A stretch of 64,000 nucleotides of DNA from Eriocheir sinensis. Its lineage: Eukaryota; Arthropoda; Malacostraca; Decapoda; Varunidae. The position numbers were made by a program, and so were the translations under genes. Positions 20,246 through 31,900 of the stretch are shown piece by piece. Below the pieces are notes generated by a model that saw only the letters and a list, made by a program, of their open reading frames with translations, had not been told where the DNA came from and ran no database searches. Position 1 is the stretch's first letter; the number at the start of each line of letters is the position of its first letter. The stretch covers positions 3,899,342 through 3,963,341 of the forward strand of contig NC_066531.1 of assembly GCF_024679095.1 (NCBI RefSeq). Reading direction: 5' to 3'.

Positions 20246-22139
20246 GGAAGCCATTACTTTAGAAGCTTCCAGGCTGGTAGTCGGTGCCAGGTGCTGCTTT
20301 GGTTTTCCTCTTCGACTTCTTTGGGGCCTTCCATGGTGTCACTTTCTTTCTGTCCATCGTCTTCTTAGACAACACACTCCTTGAAGTCACGAGGAAGCCA
20401 AGGTGCTGCAGGAATCTGTTGGCCTCATACCCAAAACTGTGATCAATTGTGGTGAGCATCAATCTGTTTATCAGTAGGTTGATGCTCACCACCAACTAAG
20501 CTTTTCTTCATCACTTTTCCTGTTTCAGTTGTCTTTTCAACTTTCATTTCTCACCCTCTGGAGGCCAGCAAACTTTGCCTTGCTCTGGTGGCGCCAAAGC
20601 TTGGAATAAGTCCTTCATTCCTATTCTGGCTAGCTCCTCGCAGGCACCTTTCAAGGACGACAGGGCTTGATAAATCAATGAAGACTTCCCTCAATCTGTC
20701 TTCATACTCCTTCTCAAGCCTCAGGTCATTCTGCATTGTATCATGAGAGGGGATTGGCTTGTCTTCATCCTTGGCCTTCTTGAACACACACCAAGAAGGG
20801 TCGCAGTGTTCGTGGTGATCATTGCCATCTCCGTCCCGGGAAATGGCACCCCAAAACCCTGACATGATTTTCAATTTCATAGTCAGAACATCCGTGGCAA
20901 TACTGTCCCTGATGGCTTTTCCGTAGTACTTTTGGAAGGCATCAATCTGTTTATCAGTAGGTTGATGCTCACCACCAACTAAGCTTTTCTTCATCACTTT
21001 TCCTGTTTCAGCTGTCTTTTCAACTTTCATTTCTTCCTTGTGGAGCCGTGTACCCATTCGGTTTTGTACATGGTTGATGCACTCTTACTTCACAACACTG
21101 TGGATAGCATATGGTCCATTTCCACTGTTCATGTTGCTCACAGCCTTGAAAGAACTAGAGTCGGTCAATTTACCGTTTCACCCAACGATTTTTTGATGTG
21201 GTTCATGTTTTTCTGGTGATAGATTTAGTGAACTGCACGATTTTGTACCTCAAATTGTCCCTAGGGTCTCCATCACCAAGGAATGTGACATATCTAAGTC
21301 CTCTCCCCTCGCTTCTTGGCCACATTTTCACTGCCCCTTCAGACTCCATAGCCCCTGACAGTCCTTTGAAGTTAGCTTGGCACTGTCCCACATTCGCTTT
21401 CATGTGCCATTCATCAAAACCAGCTTTGTCTTTCTTCTGTCTCATGGTAGCACATGCTCTACAAAAGTTACTTAGCACCTCAAAATCAACTACCATGCCA
21501 GAGGATATGTCCATCACAAAAGCTGAGCCGGGTGCCATCAAAGCTAACATCTACATTGAGTTTTCCATCCTCAGCTCTTCCTTTCCCTTGCTTGCCATAT
21601 GATCTCTCAACACACTCCTTCGTTACATTCTCTTGTTCTCTGTATAAAAACGTTCATTTCCTTATATATGTACTGGGCATGCCGGGTGAGGGTATATGGG
21701 GTGAGTTCTTGGACCCCCATAGCAGCTGAGAGACGGGTCAAGCCTACCATCCCATATCCTTCCTAAGGTGAATGGTGAACATGACCGACATTCCCTTCTG
21801 TCAGTTCACTATTGTTGCATTTTCTCGGTTCGGAATGATGCACAGTTAGGTCACACTCTGCACACTTGAGGTCTACAGTACCATCAAGGTAATCACATGA
21901 TACATTTGAGCTAACTTGGTTTCCACACTTGCATTTCACTAAACTCAGCAATGCTTTCAACCTTGCCAATGATATCATGATCATTGCACTGTTTTCACTG
22001 ATTTGGGTGGGCCTCCCTCTCCTCTTGGGGCAATAGGCCGTGTCTGTAAGCTGAGGACACGTGGGCGCCATGTGGGAACGAGAACTCGGGCGTGCTTCAG
22101 TCAGGTCAGGTCAGGTCAGGTGTAAGTCGGGAAGCTTGG

Positions 22140-22740
22140 CCTTTGTGTCGATGCTTCCCTGATGCTGTTCAAAGTCTAATGCTGCTGGTTCCATTACGTT
22201 CTTTTGTTGGCTTTCTCTTCCACATCTCTTATTGTATTTCCTTGGATTCTTGTATCTTTAGTTCAGTTCAGTAGTAGGCGTGGGATAAGCCTTGGCATGG
22301 CTCCCACTTGGCTGTTTCTTTCATTGTGTTGAAGTTCCTGTGTTTTTCTGTGTCTGTTCCAAGTCATTTGCTACTGCTTCCATTACGTTCTTTCGCTGGC
22401 TTTCTCTTTCCTTCCATATCTCAAACAGTATTTCCTTGGATTCTTGTATCTTTAGTTCAGTTTAGTAATAGACGTGGGATAAGCCTTGGCATGGCTCCCA
22501 CTAGGCTGTTTCTTTCATTGTGTTGCCGTTCCTGTGTTTTTCTGATGCTGTTCCAAGTCTTATGCTACTGCTTCAATTACGTTCTTTCGTTGGCTTTCTC
22601 TTCCAAATCTCATACAGTATTTCCTTGGATTCTTGTATCTTTAGTTCAGTTCAGTAACAGGCGTGGGATAAGCCTTGGCATGGCCCCCACTAGGCTGTTT
22701 CTTGCATTGTGTTGAAGTTCTTGTGTTTTTCTGTGTCTTG
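22140..22740. repeat. Direct repeat, about 188-bp unit, three copies
   Basis: Unit marked by ccattacgttctttcgttgg, tatttccttggattcttgta and gtgggataagccttggcatg. It lies inside the broken Mutator-like element. Confidence 0.85.
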
Positions 22741-22744
22741 TTTT

Positions 22745-22930
22745 CCAGATAGTTTTAATATATTCTTTTCTTTCTTGTATATCTGATTCTTCGTTCACCA
22801 AAAAGTAGTGTTTCTGCTGTTATTTCGTCCGTGTTGTGAGAAGTTAGCTGTAAGTTAAATTTGTTTCTTGTATCTTCATAACTTGTACATTCTAAAAGAG
22901 AATGTTCTAATGTTTCTTTGTCACAGCTTG
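22745..22930 (-). pseudogene. Retrotransposon C-terminal fragment inserted in MULE
   Basis: Minus strand reads CDKETLEHSLLECTSYEDTR, the Cys/His C-terminal module of many non-LTR RT proteins (CxxxxETxxHxLxxC). It is fused in frame to the MULE N-terminal piece by the insertion. Confidence 0.6.
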
Positions 22931-23186
22931 GTGGTGATGGCGTGGGTTCAGCGGGAGGGGTTTCTGCAACTGCACTGCGTTTTCTCCATCTTTTCAGTGA
23001 TCTTTGGCGGTTTGCTTCACTGAGCGCCTTTCTTTTATTACTTGTACGTGGCATGGTCCAAAAAAAAAAGCACAGGGCAGGTTGACAAGAGCGACACATG
23101 TACACCTCACGCGCTCTTGTGGATCACTACCAGCGGGCGGCCCGCGGGCGGCGGCAGCGCTGCCCGCCTCGCCTCCCTCAGAGCAA

Positions 23187-23370
23187 CGTTGCCAGATTGT
23201 CGTACTCTGCCTCATGTTTGCCGATTTCCGACCCAGAAACTGCTTTCATCACCCAAATAACTGCCTTCATGTATGGTTATCGTTTAAATGGTTAGTTACT
23301 AGTGCTTCTTGGCAATACTTATAAGCCGGTAAATACGCGGCTCCTGAGTACAGTGATCTGGCAGCGGTGC
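23187..23370. mobile_element. TIR MITE (family G1), single unit
   Basis: Left gttgccagattgtcgtactc, right gagtacagtgatctggcagc: inverted termini of about 20 bp around 180 bp. Tandem copies lie at 49850-50990; an interrupted copy lies at 26432-27312. Confidence 0.7.
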
Positions 23371-23565
23371 CTCAGAGTCCCCTATGAAGTCCAAACTATC
23401 GTACAGCAATATCAGTCTGAAAAACTCCGAAGAACAGCCGAAAAAACGAAAGAAATACTAGGAAAACAAAGCCTGGTGGATAAGGGGGCGTGTCAGCAGC
23501 GAAGGCATTTAAATGTCCACCCATTTAAATCCGCGCCTGGCAAGCAGTCACCCCGGTTGGGTTAA

Positions 23566-23778
23566 GAGTGACGATGCCATGCACTTAGTTTGAAAATTTC
23601 GTTAATTTTCACCCAAATTGACGAAACACATCCTTAAGAGTGACGATGCCATGTAGGAAGTTTGAAAATTTCGTTAATTTTCACCCAAATTGATGAAACA
23701 CACCCTTAAGAGTGACGATGCCATGCACGAAGTTTGAAAATTTCGATAATTTTCACCCAAATTGACGAAACACACCCT

Positions 23779-23823
<45 letters not shown>
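23566..23823. repeat. 77-bp direct repeat (three copies) and (CT)n tract
   Basis: Unit: aagagtgacgatgccatgca, then gaaaatttcgttaattttca and caaattgacgaaacacaccc. (CT)n runs from 23781 to 23824. Confidence 0.9.
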
Positions 23824-23826
<3 letters not shown>

Positions 23827-24149
23827 AATGCCTTGGACGACCTGACACTAAAGAGATATCCATGCAGGAGGTCATGCCTTCCTTAATGGATGTAATTCTC
23901 CTAACCTCTATAAAGATACTAGAAGTTGACCCCAAAGAAGCTTCCAAACCTTTGTCGACCTTCTTGAAGAACTCGGGTCATAGGACAGCATAAAAAAGTT
24001 ATTTCATAGACTGACCTGTGACCTGTGGATAGGGGAGATGACAGGCAAGGAAATGGCCGGGTGGTAGTGAATGACCTGGTGTATTGCTTTTAAATCCTTG
24101 TATTGTGTTCTTAATTTCTCTTGTAGTTATTAGCGTTAAATCATAGACT

Positions 24150-25287
24150 GTGACCTCACGATCCCTCAAACTACCGCCCTGTAGCTTTACCTTCCTGTCT
24201 ATCTAAAGCTTTTGAATCAATCCTTAACCGGAAGATTCAAAAGCACCTTTCCACTTCTGACCTTCTATCTGATCGCCAGTATGGGTTCCGCAAAGGGCGT
24301 TCAACTGGCGATCTTCTTGCTCTCTTAACTAACTCTTGGTGAAACTTTCTCTGTTGCGCTAGACATATCAAAAGCCTTCGATAGAGTCTGGCACCAGTCT
24401 TTGCTTTCTAAACTGCCCTCTTTCGGATTCTAAACTCTCTGTTCCTTTATCTCCAGTTTCCTTTCCGGCCGTTCTGTCTCTGCGGTGGTAGACGGTCACT
24501 GTTCCACAAGGCTCCCTATCACCCACTCTCTTCCTGTTATTCATCAATGATCTTCTTTCCATAACAAACTGTCCCGTCCACTCATACGCCGACGACTCCA
24601 CTCTGCATTATTCAACCTCTTTCAATAGAAGACCATCAACACAGGAAGTACACGACTCCAGACTGGTGGCTGCAGAACGCTTAACCTCAGACCTTGCTGT
24701 CATTTCCAATTGGGGTAAAAGGAACCTTGTGTCCTTCAATGCCTCAAAAACCCATTTTCTCCACCTATCCACTCGACACAATCTTCCAAACACCTATCCC
24801 CTATTCTTCAACAACACTCAGCTGTCACCTTCTTCAACACTAAACATCCTCGGCCTATCCTTAACTCAAAATCTCAACTGGAAACTTCATATCTCATCTC
24901 TCGCTAAATCAGCTTCCTCGAGGTTGGGCGTTCTGTTCCGTCTCCACCAGTTCTTCTCCCCCGCGCAGTTGCTGTCCATATACAGGGGCCTTGTCCGCCC
25001 TCGTATGGAGTATGCATCTCACGTGTGGGGGGCTCTGTTGGACACACTGGGGTCTAAGGCTCTTCATCTCATCAGCTCTCCTCCTCTTACTGATAGTCTT
25101 CTACCTCTTAAATTCCACTGCCATGTTGCCTCTCTATCTTTTATCGATATTTTCAAGCTGACTGCTCTTCTGAACTTACGAACTGCATGCCTCCCCCCCT
25201 CCCGCGGCCTCGCCACACACAACTTTCTACTCAAGCTCATCCTTATACTGTCCAAATCCCTTACGCTCGAGGTAACCAGCATCTTCA

Positions 25288-25300
<13 letters not shown>
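24150..25300 (+). pseudogene. Non-LTR retrotransposon RT relic (Jockey-type)
   Basis: Plus-strand pieces in shifting frames: DPSNYRPVALPSCLSKAFES, YGFRKGRSTGDLLALLT, DISKAFDRVWHQSLLSKLP, VPQGS-like, SYADDSTLHYS (catalytic YADD codons at 24585-24596), then a long intact stretch with NWGKRNLVSFNASKTHFLHL, NWKLHISSLAKSASSRLGVL, YRGLVRPRMEYASHVWG. Multiple frameshifts lie before the YADD. A second copy of its 3-prime part is at 40155-40750, and its C-terminal segment is the source of the 56-bp array at 30018-32494. Confidence 0.85.

Positions 25301-25347
<47 letters not shown>
25290..25347. repeat. (CT)n(CA)n microsatellite
   Basis: Compound dinucleotide tract replacing the 3-prime end of the RT relic. 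Confidence 0.95.
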
Positions 25348-25348
<1 letters not shown>

Positions 25349-25349
25349 T

Positions 25350-25430
25350 AACACGCACAGAAGCATTGAGCTATGGAATAGGCTGAAGGAGGAGGTGGTT
25401 TGTGCAAGAAACATTCATGATTTTAAATAT
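25350..25430 (+). pseudogene. CR1-type RT C-terminal fragment
   Basis: Plus strand reads IELWNRLKEEVVCARNIHDF, the usual C-terminal end of CR1-like RT proteins, unrelated to the Jockey relic before the microsatellite. Confidence 0.6.
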
Positions 25431-25796
25431 ACCGCGTGGTCCAAAATCCAAATAAATGTTTAATTTACACGTTTTCTTTCACTTAAACGCGATATTTTCT
25501 GGAGTGTCCACCAGATGTCTCACGCAACTGGACTCACACGGCCACACAGTTCTTCCCGCGCGCCACTTGAACAGCAACACAGTACCCACGCTGCTCAACA
25601 ACAACAACACCCTCGCTGCTGTGCTACCACGAGGGGAAGGGCAGCCAGAGGAGGAACCACGAGAGGGAGAGGAGTCAGAGTGATACAGTAGGCAATAGAG
25701 GTACAAACCGACCTCTTGTTGGATTTACACTGTTTTGGATTTACGCGATGACCTCTTCAAGGACACAATACTCGCGTAAATCGAGAGTTACCTGCA
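25430..25796. mobile_element. Tigger-like MITE (family T2), left end missing
   Basis: Starts inside the element (ataccgcgtggtccaaaatc) and ends with tcgcgtaaatcgagagttac ctg. Complete copies are at 34334 and 39375. Confidence 0.75.
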
Positions 25797-26431
25797 CTCA
25801 GTAAATATTGCGATATAAATAGATTTTTTTAAGATGTCAAGTTCAGTTCATGCAAGAAAGATTATTTAAGAGAAGCTTCACATGGTAATCTATTTTCTCT
25901 CATTCACCAATAACAAGATCTTTAAAGCTTATAGGTATATATACAAAGTCTCGTATTTTTATCCCTTTTACTGCTTAGTGTGTTAAATGTACATTGTTTT
26001 GCCAGTAAAAAGTTGGTTCGGCACTTGTAATACATAAAATAGGCCTCCATACCAGTCACCAAATGTGGGGTACAAACTTGGCAGAGGGACATTTTTGGCA
26101 GCCATATCCCGTAGTGGGGTGAAGAGTGACCTATCCAGATATATTGTTTTTATTTATCAATGATCCACGAGACATCCTGGAGTTAAATCAATGTGCTTAT
26201 CCTTGTAATCATTCATACACACACTGGTAATGTATCTGTGGTGTCTGATTCACTTGTTTTGAGTAAAATTCTATTGTGGAAAAGAACCACATATTCGGGT
26301 CACTGGTAAAAATGGAACAGGTAATGTAAGTTTTGCCGCCATGAAATATACACAGATTAATATGGAAGGTCACGGAGACACCCACAAAATGGCGTGCGCG
26401 CTGCCTCTGGGCTCGGAGCTACAGCCTCAAT
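25797..26431. other. Unassigned AT-rich stretch
   Basis: No recognisable feature. Confidence 0.3.
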
Positions 26432-26489
26432 GTTGCCAGATTGTCGCACTCAGCTGATTATATTTCCTGACTTCCTACCCCCAAACTTA

Positions 26490-27190
26490 TTATTTTTTTT
26501 ACGTCTTGGGCTATTGCGCTGGTAGGCCTCTTCCCGGTGGATCCTGATGGTCGGTCCAAGGCTTCTTCCCGGTGGGTCCTGATGGTCGGCCCAAGGCTTC
26601 TTCCCAGTGGGGCCTGATGGTCGGCCCAAGGCTTCTTCCTGGTAGGTCCTGATGGTCGGCCCAAGGCTTCTTCCCGGTGGGGCCTGATGGTCGGCCCAAG
26701 GCTTCTTCCCGGTGGGGCCTGATGGTCGGCCCAAGGCTTCTTCCCGGTGGGGCCTGATGGTCGGCCCAAGGCTTCTTCCCGGAGGGGCCTGATGGTCGGC
26801 CCAAGGCTTCTTCCCGGTGGGGCCTGATGGTCGGCCCAAGGCTTCTTCCCGGTGTGGCCTGATGGTCGGCCCAAGGCTTCTTCCCGGTGGGGCCTGATGG
26901 TCGGCCCAAGGCTTCTTCCCGGTGGGGCCTGATGGTCGGCCCAGCCCGTTCTGGCGCAGGCGAGTGTTTATAGTGGCGCCATCTTGCACTGGCTCATGCT
27001 GCCCTCCCGGAGCTCATCTTTAATCCCAGAATCTAGAGTCCGGGTTGATGGGTGGTCTTCTGGACAGCATGTGGGTAGTTTTAAGCCACTCGGCGGCGGC
27101 TGAAAAATCCCAGCTTGGCGGCACCGGGCGGGGATTGAACTCGTGTCCTCCTGAACGCGGCGCTGTCACACTATCCACTCAGCCACCAAT
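26490..27190 (-). mobile_element. tRNA-derived SINE (S1) with expanded internal repeat
   Basis: Minus-strand head ggtggctgagtggatagtgt and gagttcaatccccgcccg, body with ctacccacatgctgtccaga, then a 35-bp array, then tail cgtaaaaaaaataa. Confidence 0.8.
26520..26945. repeat. Minisatellite inside SINE, 35-bp unit, about 12 copies
   Basis: Unit ggcctgatggtcggcccaag then gcttcttcccggtgg. Other S1 copies carry one or two units (for example 19920-19985), so this copy was expanded. Confidence 0.93.
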
Positions 27191-27418
27191 AACGTAACTC
27201 ATTTATAGTTATCGTTAAAAGAGTTAGACCCTGATGTTCCTTGGCAATAGTTAGGCGTCAGAAACAGGTAAACACTGTGCTCTGCGTACGACAATCCGGA
27301 AATGGTCGCTATATGTATTTTGATATCATTGTTGTGCTGTTTATTCAATGTCGTGTTCAAGAAAAAGAATACTCATAATTTTAGTTAGCTTTTGGTTATA
27401 AGGATTCTTTACACTATA

Positions 27419-27718
27419 TGGGGAGGCGGTGGCTGAGTGGATAGCTTGACAGTGCTGCGTTCAGGACAATGCGAGTTCAATCCCCGCCCGGTGCCGCCAA
27501 GCTGGGATCTTTCAGCCGTCACCGAGTGGCTTAAAACTACCCACATGCTGTCCAGAAGACCACCCATCAACCCGGACTCTAGATTCTAGGATCAAAGATG
27601 AGCTCCGGGAGGGCGCCACTATAAACACTGGCCTGCACCACAACGGGCTGGGCCATACCATAAGGCTCCTCCAAAACAAGCCTACCAGCGCCATGAGCGA
27701 AGAATTAAAAAAAAAAAA
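27419..27718 (+). mobile_element. tRNA-derived SINE (S1)
   Basis: Head ggggaggcggtggctgagtg and gagttcaatccccgcccgg; body; A-rich tail (gaattaaaaaaaaaaaa). Confidence 0.8.
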
Positions 27719-27950
27719 ACAATTATAAAGTTACCTTCTTTGGCTTCAGAAACGTCCTGAATCCTGGATCGCCCATTGACTGAAATCATGCCTGGAGGGG
27801 GACATCTGAGGCCCTCCCCAACCCCCCCTCCCCCAGACCCCATTCGCTATTTTCCAGTTCCTCATCATTTCTCCTCTCAAAATACTATCACAGTCCTATA
27901 AACCAGAAGTGTGACCTTGTTGTAACTATGCAATGACTCCTTGAAATGTA
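27719..27950. other. Unassigned stretch
   Basis: No feature recognised beyond a C-rich patch at 27815-27840. Confidence 0.3.
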
Positions 27951-27956
27951 TTTATT

Positions 27957-28297
27957 TTTTTATTTTTTTACGTCTATGTCTATAGCGCTGCTGGTAGGCT
28001 TGCTTGAGGGTCCTGGATGGTGTTTGGCCCCAGCCCGTCATGGCGCAGGCAAGTGTTTATAGTGGCGCCATCTTCTCTTGGGTCATGCTGCCCCCCGGAA
28101 CTCCTCCTTGATTCACTTGGACGGTTTCCGCTAGAGTCCGGGTTGATGGGCGGTCTTCAGGACAGCATGTGGGTAGTTTTAAGCCACTCGGCGGTGACTG
28201 AAAAATCCCAGGTGGTAGCGTGGGGATTCGAACCCGCGTCGTCCATCACGTGGTGAATGTGGGCCCAGCACGCTACCACTCAGCCACCGCCTACCCA
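27957..28297 (-). mobile_element. tRNA-derived SINE (S1), inverted relative to next copy
   Basis: Minus-strand head gtaggcggtggctgagtggt and cgggttcgaatcccc; tail gacgtaaaaaaataaaaaaa ending in AATAAA (27951-27956 on the plus coordinates). Confidence 0.82.
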
Positions 28298-28402
28298 ATG
28301 ACTTGAAAAGACTGGATGCTAGTGTTCACCTGTCTTGGGGATGTAGGTTTACTTCCCAGGTGGATTGTTGAGAAAAGATTTGTTCTGAACAGTTTCATTT
28401 CA

Positions 28403-28742
28403 TGGGTAGGCAGGTGGCTGAGTGGTAGCGTGCTGGGCCCACACTCACTGCGTGATGGACGACGCGGGTTCGAATCCCCACGCTACCACCTGGGAGTTTT
28501 CAGTCACCGCCGAGTGGCTTAAAACTACCCACATGCTGTCCTGAAGACCACCCATCAACCCGGACTCTAGCGGAAACCGTCCAAGTGAATCAAGGAGGAG
28601 TTCCGGGGGGCAGCATGAGCCAAGAGAAGATGGCGCCACTATAAACACTTGCCTGCACCATGACGGGCTGGGGCCAAACACCATCCAGGCCCCTCAAGCA
28701 AGCCTACCGGAGCTATAGGCCTAGACGTAAAAAAAATAAACA
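28403..28742 (+). mobile_element. tRNA-derived SINE (S1), inverted pair with previous copy
   Basis: Head gtaggcaggtggctgagtgg and cgggttcgaatccccacgct; tail cgtaaaaaaaataaacaaaa. It ends about 90 bp downstream of the RNF180 stop, in antisense orientation to that gene. Confidence 0.82.
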
Positions 28743-28829
28743 AAATAAAAATAATTGCGCCTATTTGTGGTAACTGCTATAGACAGGGAAAACTTTTAAA
28801 AACTAATGAATTATATGAAAGCTCAAATG

Positions 28830-28986
28830 TTAAACCATACTTAAATTTGATTGGATCTTGGCAGGTCTCCCAAGATAGAGTATAATTCCAATACCCAAAA
28901 TGTTTAATGACATGACAATTATGATGGTTCGCCAGCCTCCCGCTCTCTCCAGCCAGTTTTCACCTCTGTGGTAAGCATTCATCAAC
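28830..28986 (-). CDS. RNF180: RNF180 last coding exon, C-terminal membrane anchor
   Basis: 157 nt after acceptor attttcag, ending in TAA at 28832-28830. It encodes NWLERAGGWRT and then a roughly 20-residue hydrophobic helix (IIIVMSLNILGIGIILYLG) with a short basic tail, matching the C-terminal membrane anchor of RNF180. No canonical AATAAA is seen close downstream; the first on this strand is at about 27951-27956, in a SINE tail. Confidence 0.88.
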
Positions 28987-31900
28987 CTGAAAATAAAGTT
29001 GCAATCAGACAAAAAAGTAATGGAAAAACAATTTAACCCGGTAGCAGCGGGGATCATGTTTCTTAATGGTCCCTCCAAGCGAGAAAAATGAGAAAAAATC
29101 ACCCCTCACACAAACCATTTCATAATATATATCAAAGCATTTGTGATCAGATTATGTATCATCTATTTTTGGGGGGTTTATATCATGGCACAAATTTGGC
29201 CTGTCGCTGCTACACGGTAAAGCCACAAATTTGGCCCGTCACTGCTACACGGTAAAGCCACAAATTTGGCCCGTCGCTGCTACACGGTAAAGCCACAAAT
29301 TTGTCCCGTCACTGCTACACGGTAAAGCCACAAATTTGGCCCGTCGCTGCTACATGGTAAAGCCACAAATTTGTCCCGTCACTGCTACACGGTAAAGCCA
29401 CAAATTTGGCCCGTCACTGCTACACGGTAAAGCCACAAATTTGGCCCGTCGCTGCTACATGGTAAAGCCACAAATTTGTCCCGTTGCTGCTACACGGTAA
29501 AGCCACAAATTTGGCTCGTCACTGCTACACGGTAAAGCCACAAATTTGGCCCGTCGCTGCTACATGGTAAAGCCACAAATTTGACCCATCGCTGCTACAT
29601 GGTAAAGCCACAAATTTGACCCGTCGCTGCTACCGGGTTAAGAAACATGAAAGCTTAAATATTAATGAAAAATACCTGTAGTTTCTTGTCCACGGTAATG
29701 GTAAATGTTGACTGTTGTGTTGAAGTTCAAACTCACGTCTCTTTTGGTAGAGGTCAAAGAAGCAATTTTGCACATCATGGGCCAAATCTGTAACAAACTT
29801 TGCTATTAAGAACCAGATTACAGACAGCAAGGTCGACAGGCAGTGGTGAAGTAGTATTTGGAAAAGTTATACCATCTAAAACTACCATAGAAATTTGTAT
29901 GTTAATGGGATATATTTAGCCTTACCAAGTGTGACCAGCAACTACATCTTTGGGAAAAATTTATGTGTTTCTCTGTGATTTGTAAGAGTTCGTCTGTATT
30001 TCCTCCTGCCTACGACTTCACTCTTTCATCCCTATACTGTCCAAACCCCTTATGCAAGAGTTAACCAGCATCTTCACTCTTTCATCCCTATACTGTCCAA
30101 ACCCCTTATGCAAGAGTTAACCAGCATCTTCACTCTTTCATCCCCATACTGTCCAAACCCCTTATGCAAGAGTTAACCAGCATCTTCCCTCTTTCATCCC
30201 TATACTGTCCAAACCCCTTATGCAAGAGTTAACCAGCATCTTCACTCTTTCATCCCTATACTGTCCAAACCCCTTATGCAAGAGTTAACCAGCATCTTCA
30301 CTCTTTCATCCCTATACTGTCCAAACCCCTTATGCAAGAGTTAACCAGCATCTTCCCTCTTTCATCCCTATACTGTCCAAACCCCTTATGCAAGAGTTAA
30401 CCAGCATCTTCACTCTTTCATCCCTATACTGTCCAAACCCCTTATGCAAGAGTTGACCAGCATCTTCACTCTTTCATCCCTATACTGTCCAAACCCCTTA
30501 TGCAAGAGTTAACCAGCATCTTCACTCTTTCATCCCTATACTGTCCAAACCCCTTATGCAAGAGTTAACCAGCATCTTCACTCTTTCATCCCTATACTGT
30601 CCAAACCCCTTATGCAAGAGTTAACCAGCATCTTCACTCTTTCATCCCTATACTGTCCAAACCCCTTATGCAAGAGTTAACCAGCATCTTCACTCTTTCA
30701 TCCCTATACTGTCCAAACCCCTTATGCAAGAGTTCACCAGCATCTTCCCTCTTTCATCCCTATACTGTCCAAACCCCTTATGCAAGAGTTAACCAGCATC
30801 TTCCCTCTTTCATCCCTATACTGTCCAAACCCCTTATGCAAGAATTAACCAGCATCTTCCCTCTTTCATCCCTATACTGTCCAAACCCCTTATGCAAGAG
30901 TTAACCAGCATCTTCACTCTTTCATCCCTATACTGTCCAAACCCCTTATGCAAGAGTTAACCAGCATCTTCACTCTTTCATCCCTATACTGTCCCAAGCC
31001 CTTATGCAAGAGTTAACCAGCATCTTCACTCTTTCATCCCTATACTGTCCAAACCCCTTATGCAAGAGTTAACCAGCATCTTCACTCTTTCATCCCTATA
31101 CTGTCCAAACCCCTTATGCAAGAGTTAACCAGCATCTTCACTCTTTCATCCCTATACTGTCCAAACCCCTTATGCAAGAGTTAACCAGCATCTTCACTCT
31201 TTCATCCCTATACTGTCCAAACTCCTTATGCAAGAGTTAACCAGCATCTTCACTCTTTCATCCCTATACTGTCCAAACCCCTTATGCAAGAGTTAACCAG
31301 CATCTTCACTCTTTCATCCCTATACTGTCCAAACCCCTTATGCAAGAGTTAACCAGCATCTTCACTCTTTCATCCCTATACTGTCCAAACCCCTTATGCA
31401 AGAGTTAACCAGCATCTTCACTCTTTCATCCCTATACTGTCCAAACCCCTTATGCAAGAGTTAACCAGCATCTTCACTCTTTCATCCCTATACTGTCCAA
31501 ACCCCTTATGCAAGAGTTAACCAGCATCTTCACTCTTTCATCCCTATACTGTCCAAACCCCTTATGCAAGAGTTAACCAGCATCTTCACTCTTTCATCCC
31601 TATACTGTCCAAACCCCTTATGCAAGAGTTAACCAGCATCTTCACTCTTTCATCCCTATACTGTCCAAACCCCTTATGCAAGAGTTAACCAGCATCTTCA
31701 CTCTTTCATCCCTATACTGTCCAAACCCTTATGCAAGAGTTAACCAGCATCTTCACTCTTTCACCCCTATACTGTCCAAACCCCTTATGCAAGAGTTAAC
31801 CAGCATCTTCCTCTTTCATCCCTATACTGTCCAAACCCCTTATGCAAGAGTTAACCAGCATCTTCACTCTTTCATCCCTATACTGTCCAAACCCCTTATG

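Larger units (their letters stand above)
20262..23056 (-). pseudogene. Mutator-like (MULE) transposase pseudogene, broken and interrupted
   Basis: Minus-strand fragments in order: a basic start MPRTSNKRKALSEANRQRS (23056 down to about 22930); an inserted block with an unrelated RT tail and three 188-bp repeats; a Cys-rich part with CKCGNQ and CAECD (22071-21763); SGMVVDFEVLSNFCRACATM and NFKGLSGAMESEGA, GLRYVTFLGDGD (21550-21203); CINHVQNRMGTRLHKEE and following (about 21085-20551); and a C-terminal FLQHLGFLVTSRSVLSKKT. The GSSGAME, FLGDGD and HVQKRMG-type motifs are those of animal Mutator-like transposases. Several frameshifts and stops separate the parts. A block of about 95 bp (20456-20551) repeats 20938-21033, showing internal duplication. 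Inactive. Confidence 0.75.
26432..27312. mobile_element. G1 TIR MITE split by a SINE
   Basis: Left end gttgccagattgtcgcactc at 26434 and right end gtacgacaatccgg near 27287-27300, with the MITE interior in between (atagttatcgttaaaagagt). The gap is an S1 SINE at about 26490-27190. Confidence 0.7.

Noticed and set aside
25456..25706. Conserved 75-aa protein found at three places (25456, 34404, 39447)
   Set aside because: It is conserved only because it lies in the interior of the T2 MITE; open on both strands, with no recognisable domain.
26450..26989. Gly-Arg-Pro repeat protein
   Set aside because: Translation of the 35-bp expansion inside a SINE; three overlapping frames are equally open.
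28403..28490. Functional tRNA gene
   Set aside because: Head of an S1 SINE; the same head-body-tail unit occurs many times, and the cloverleaf is incomplete.
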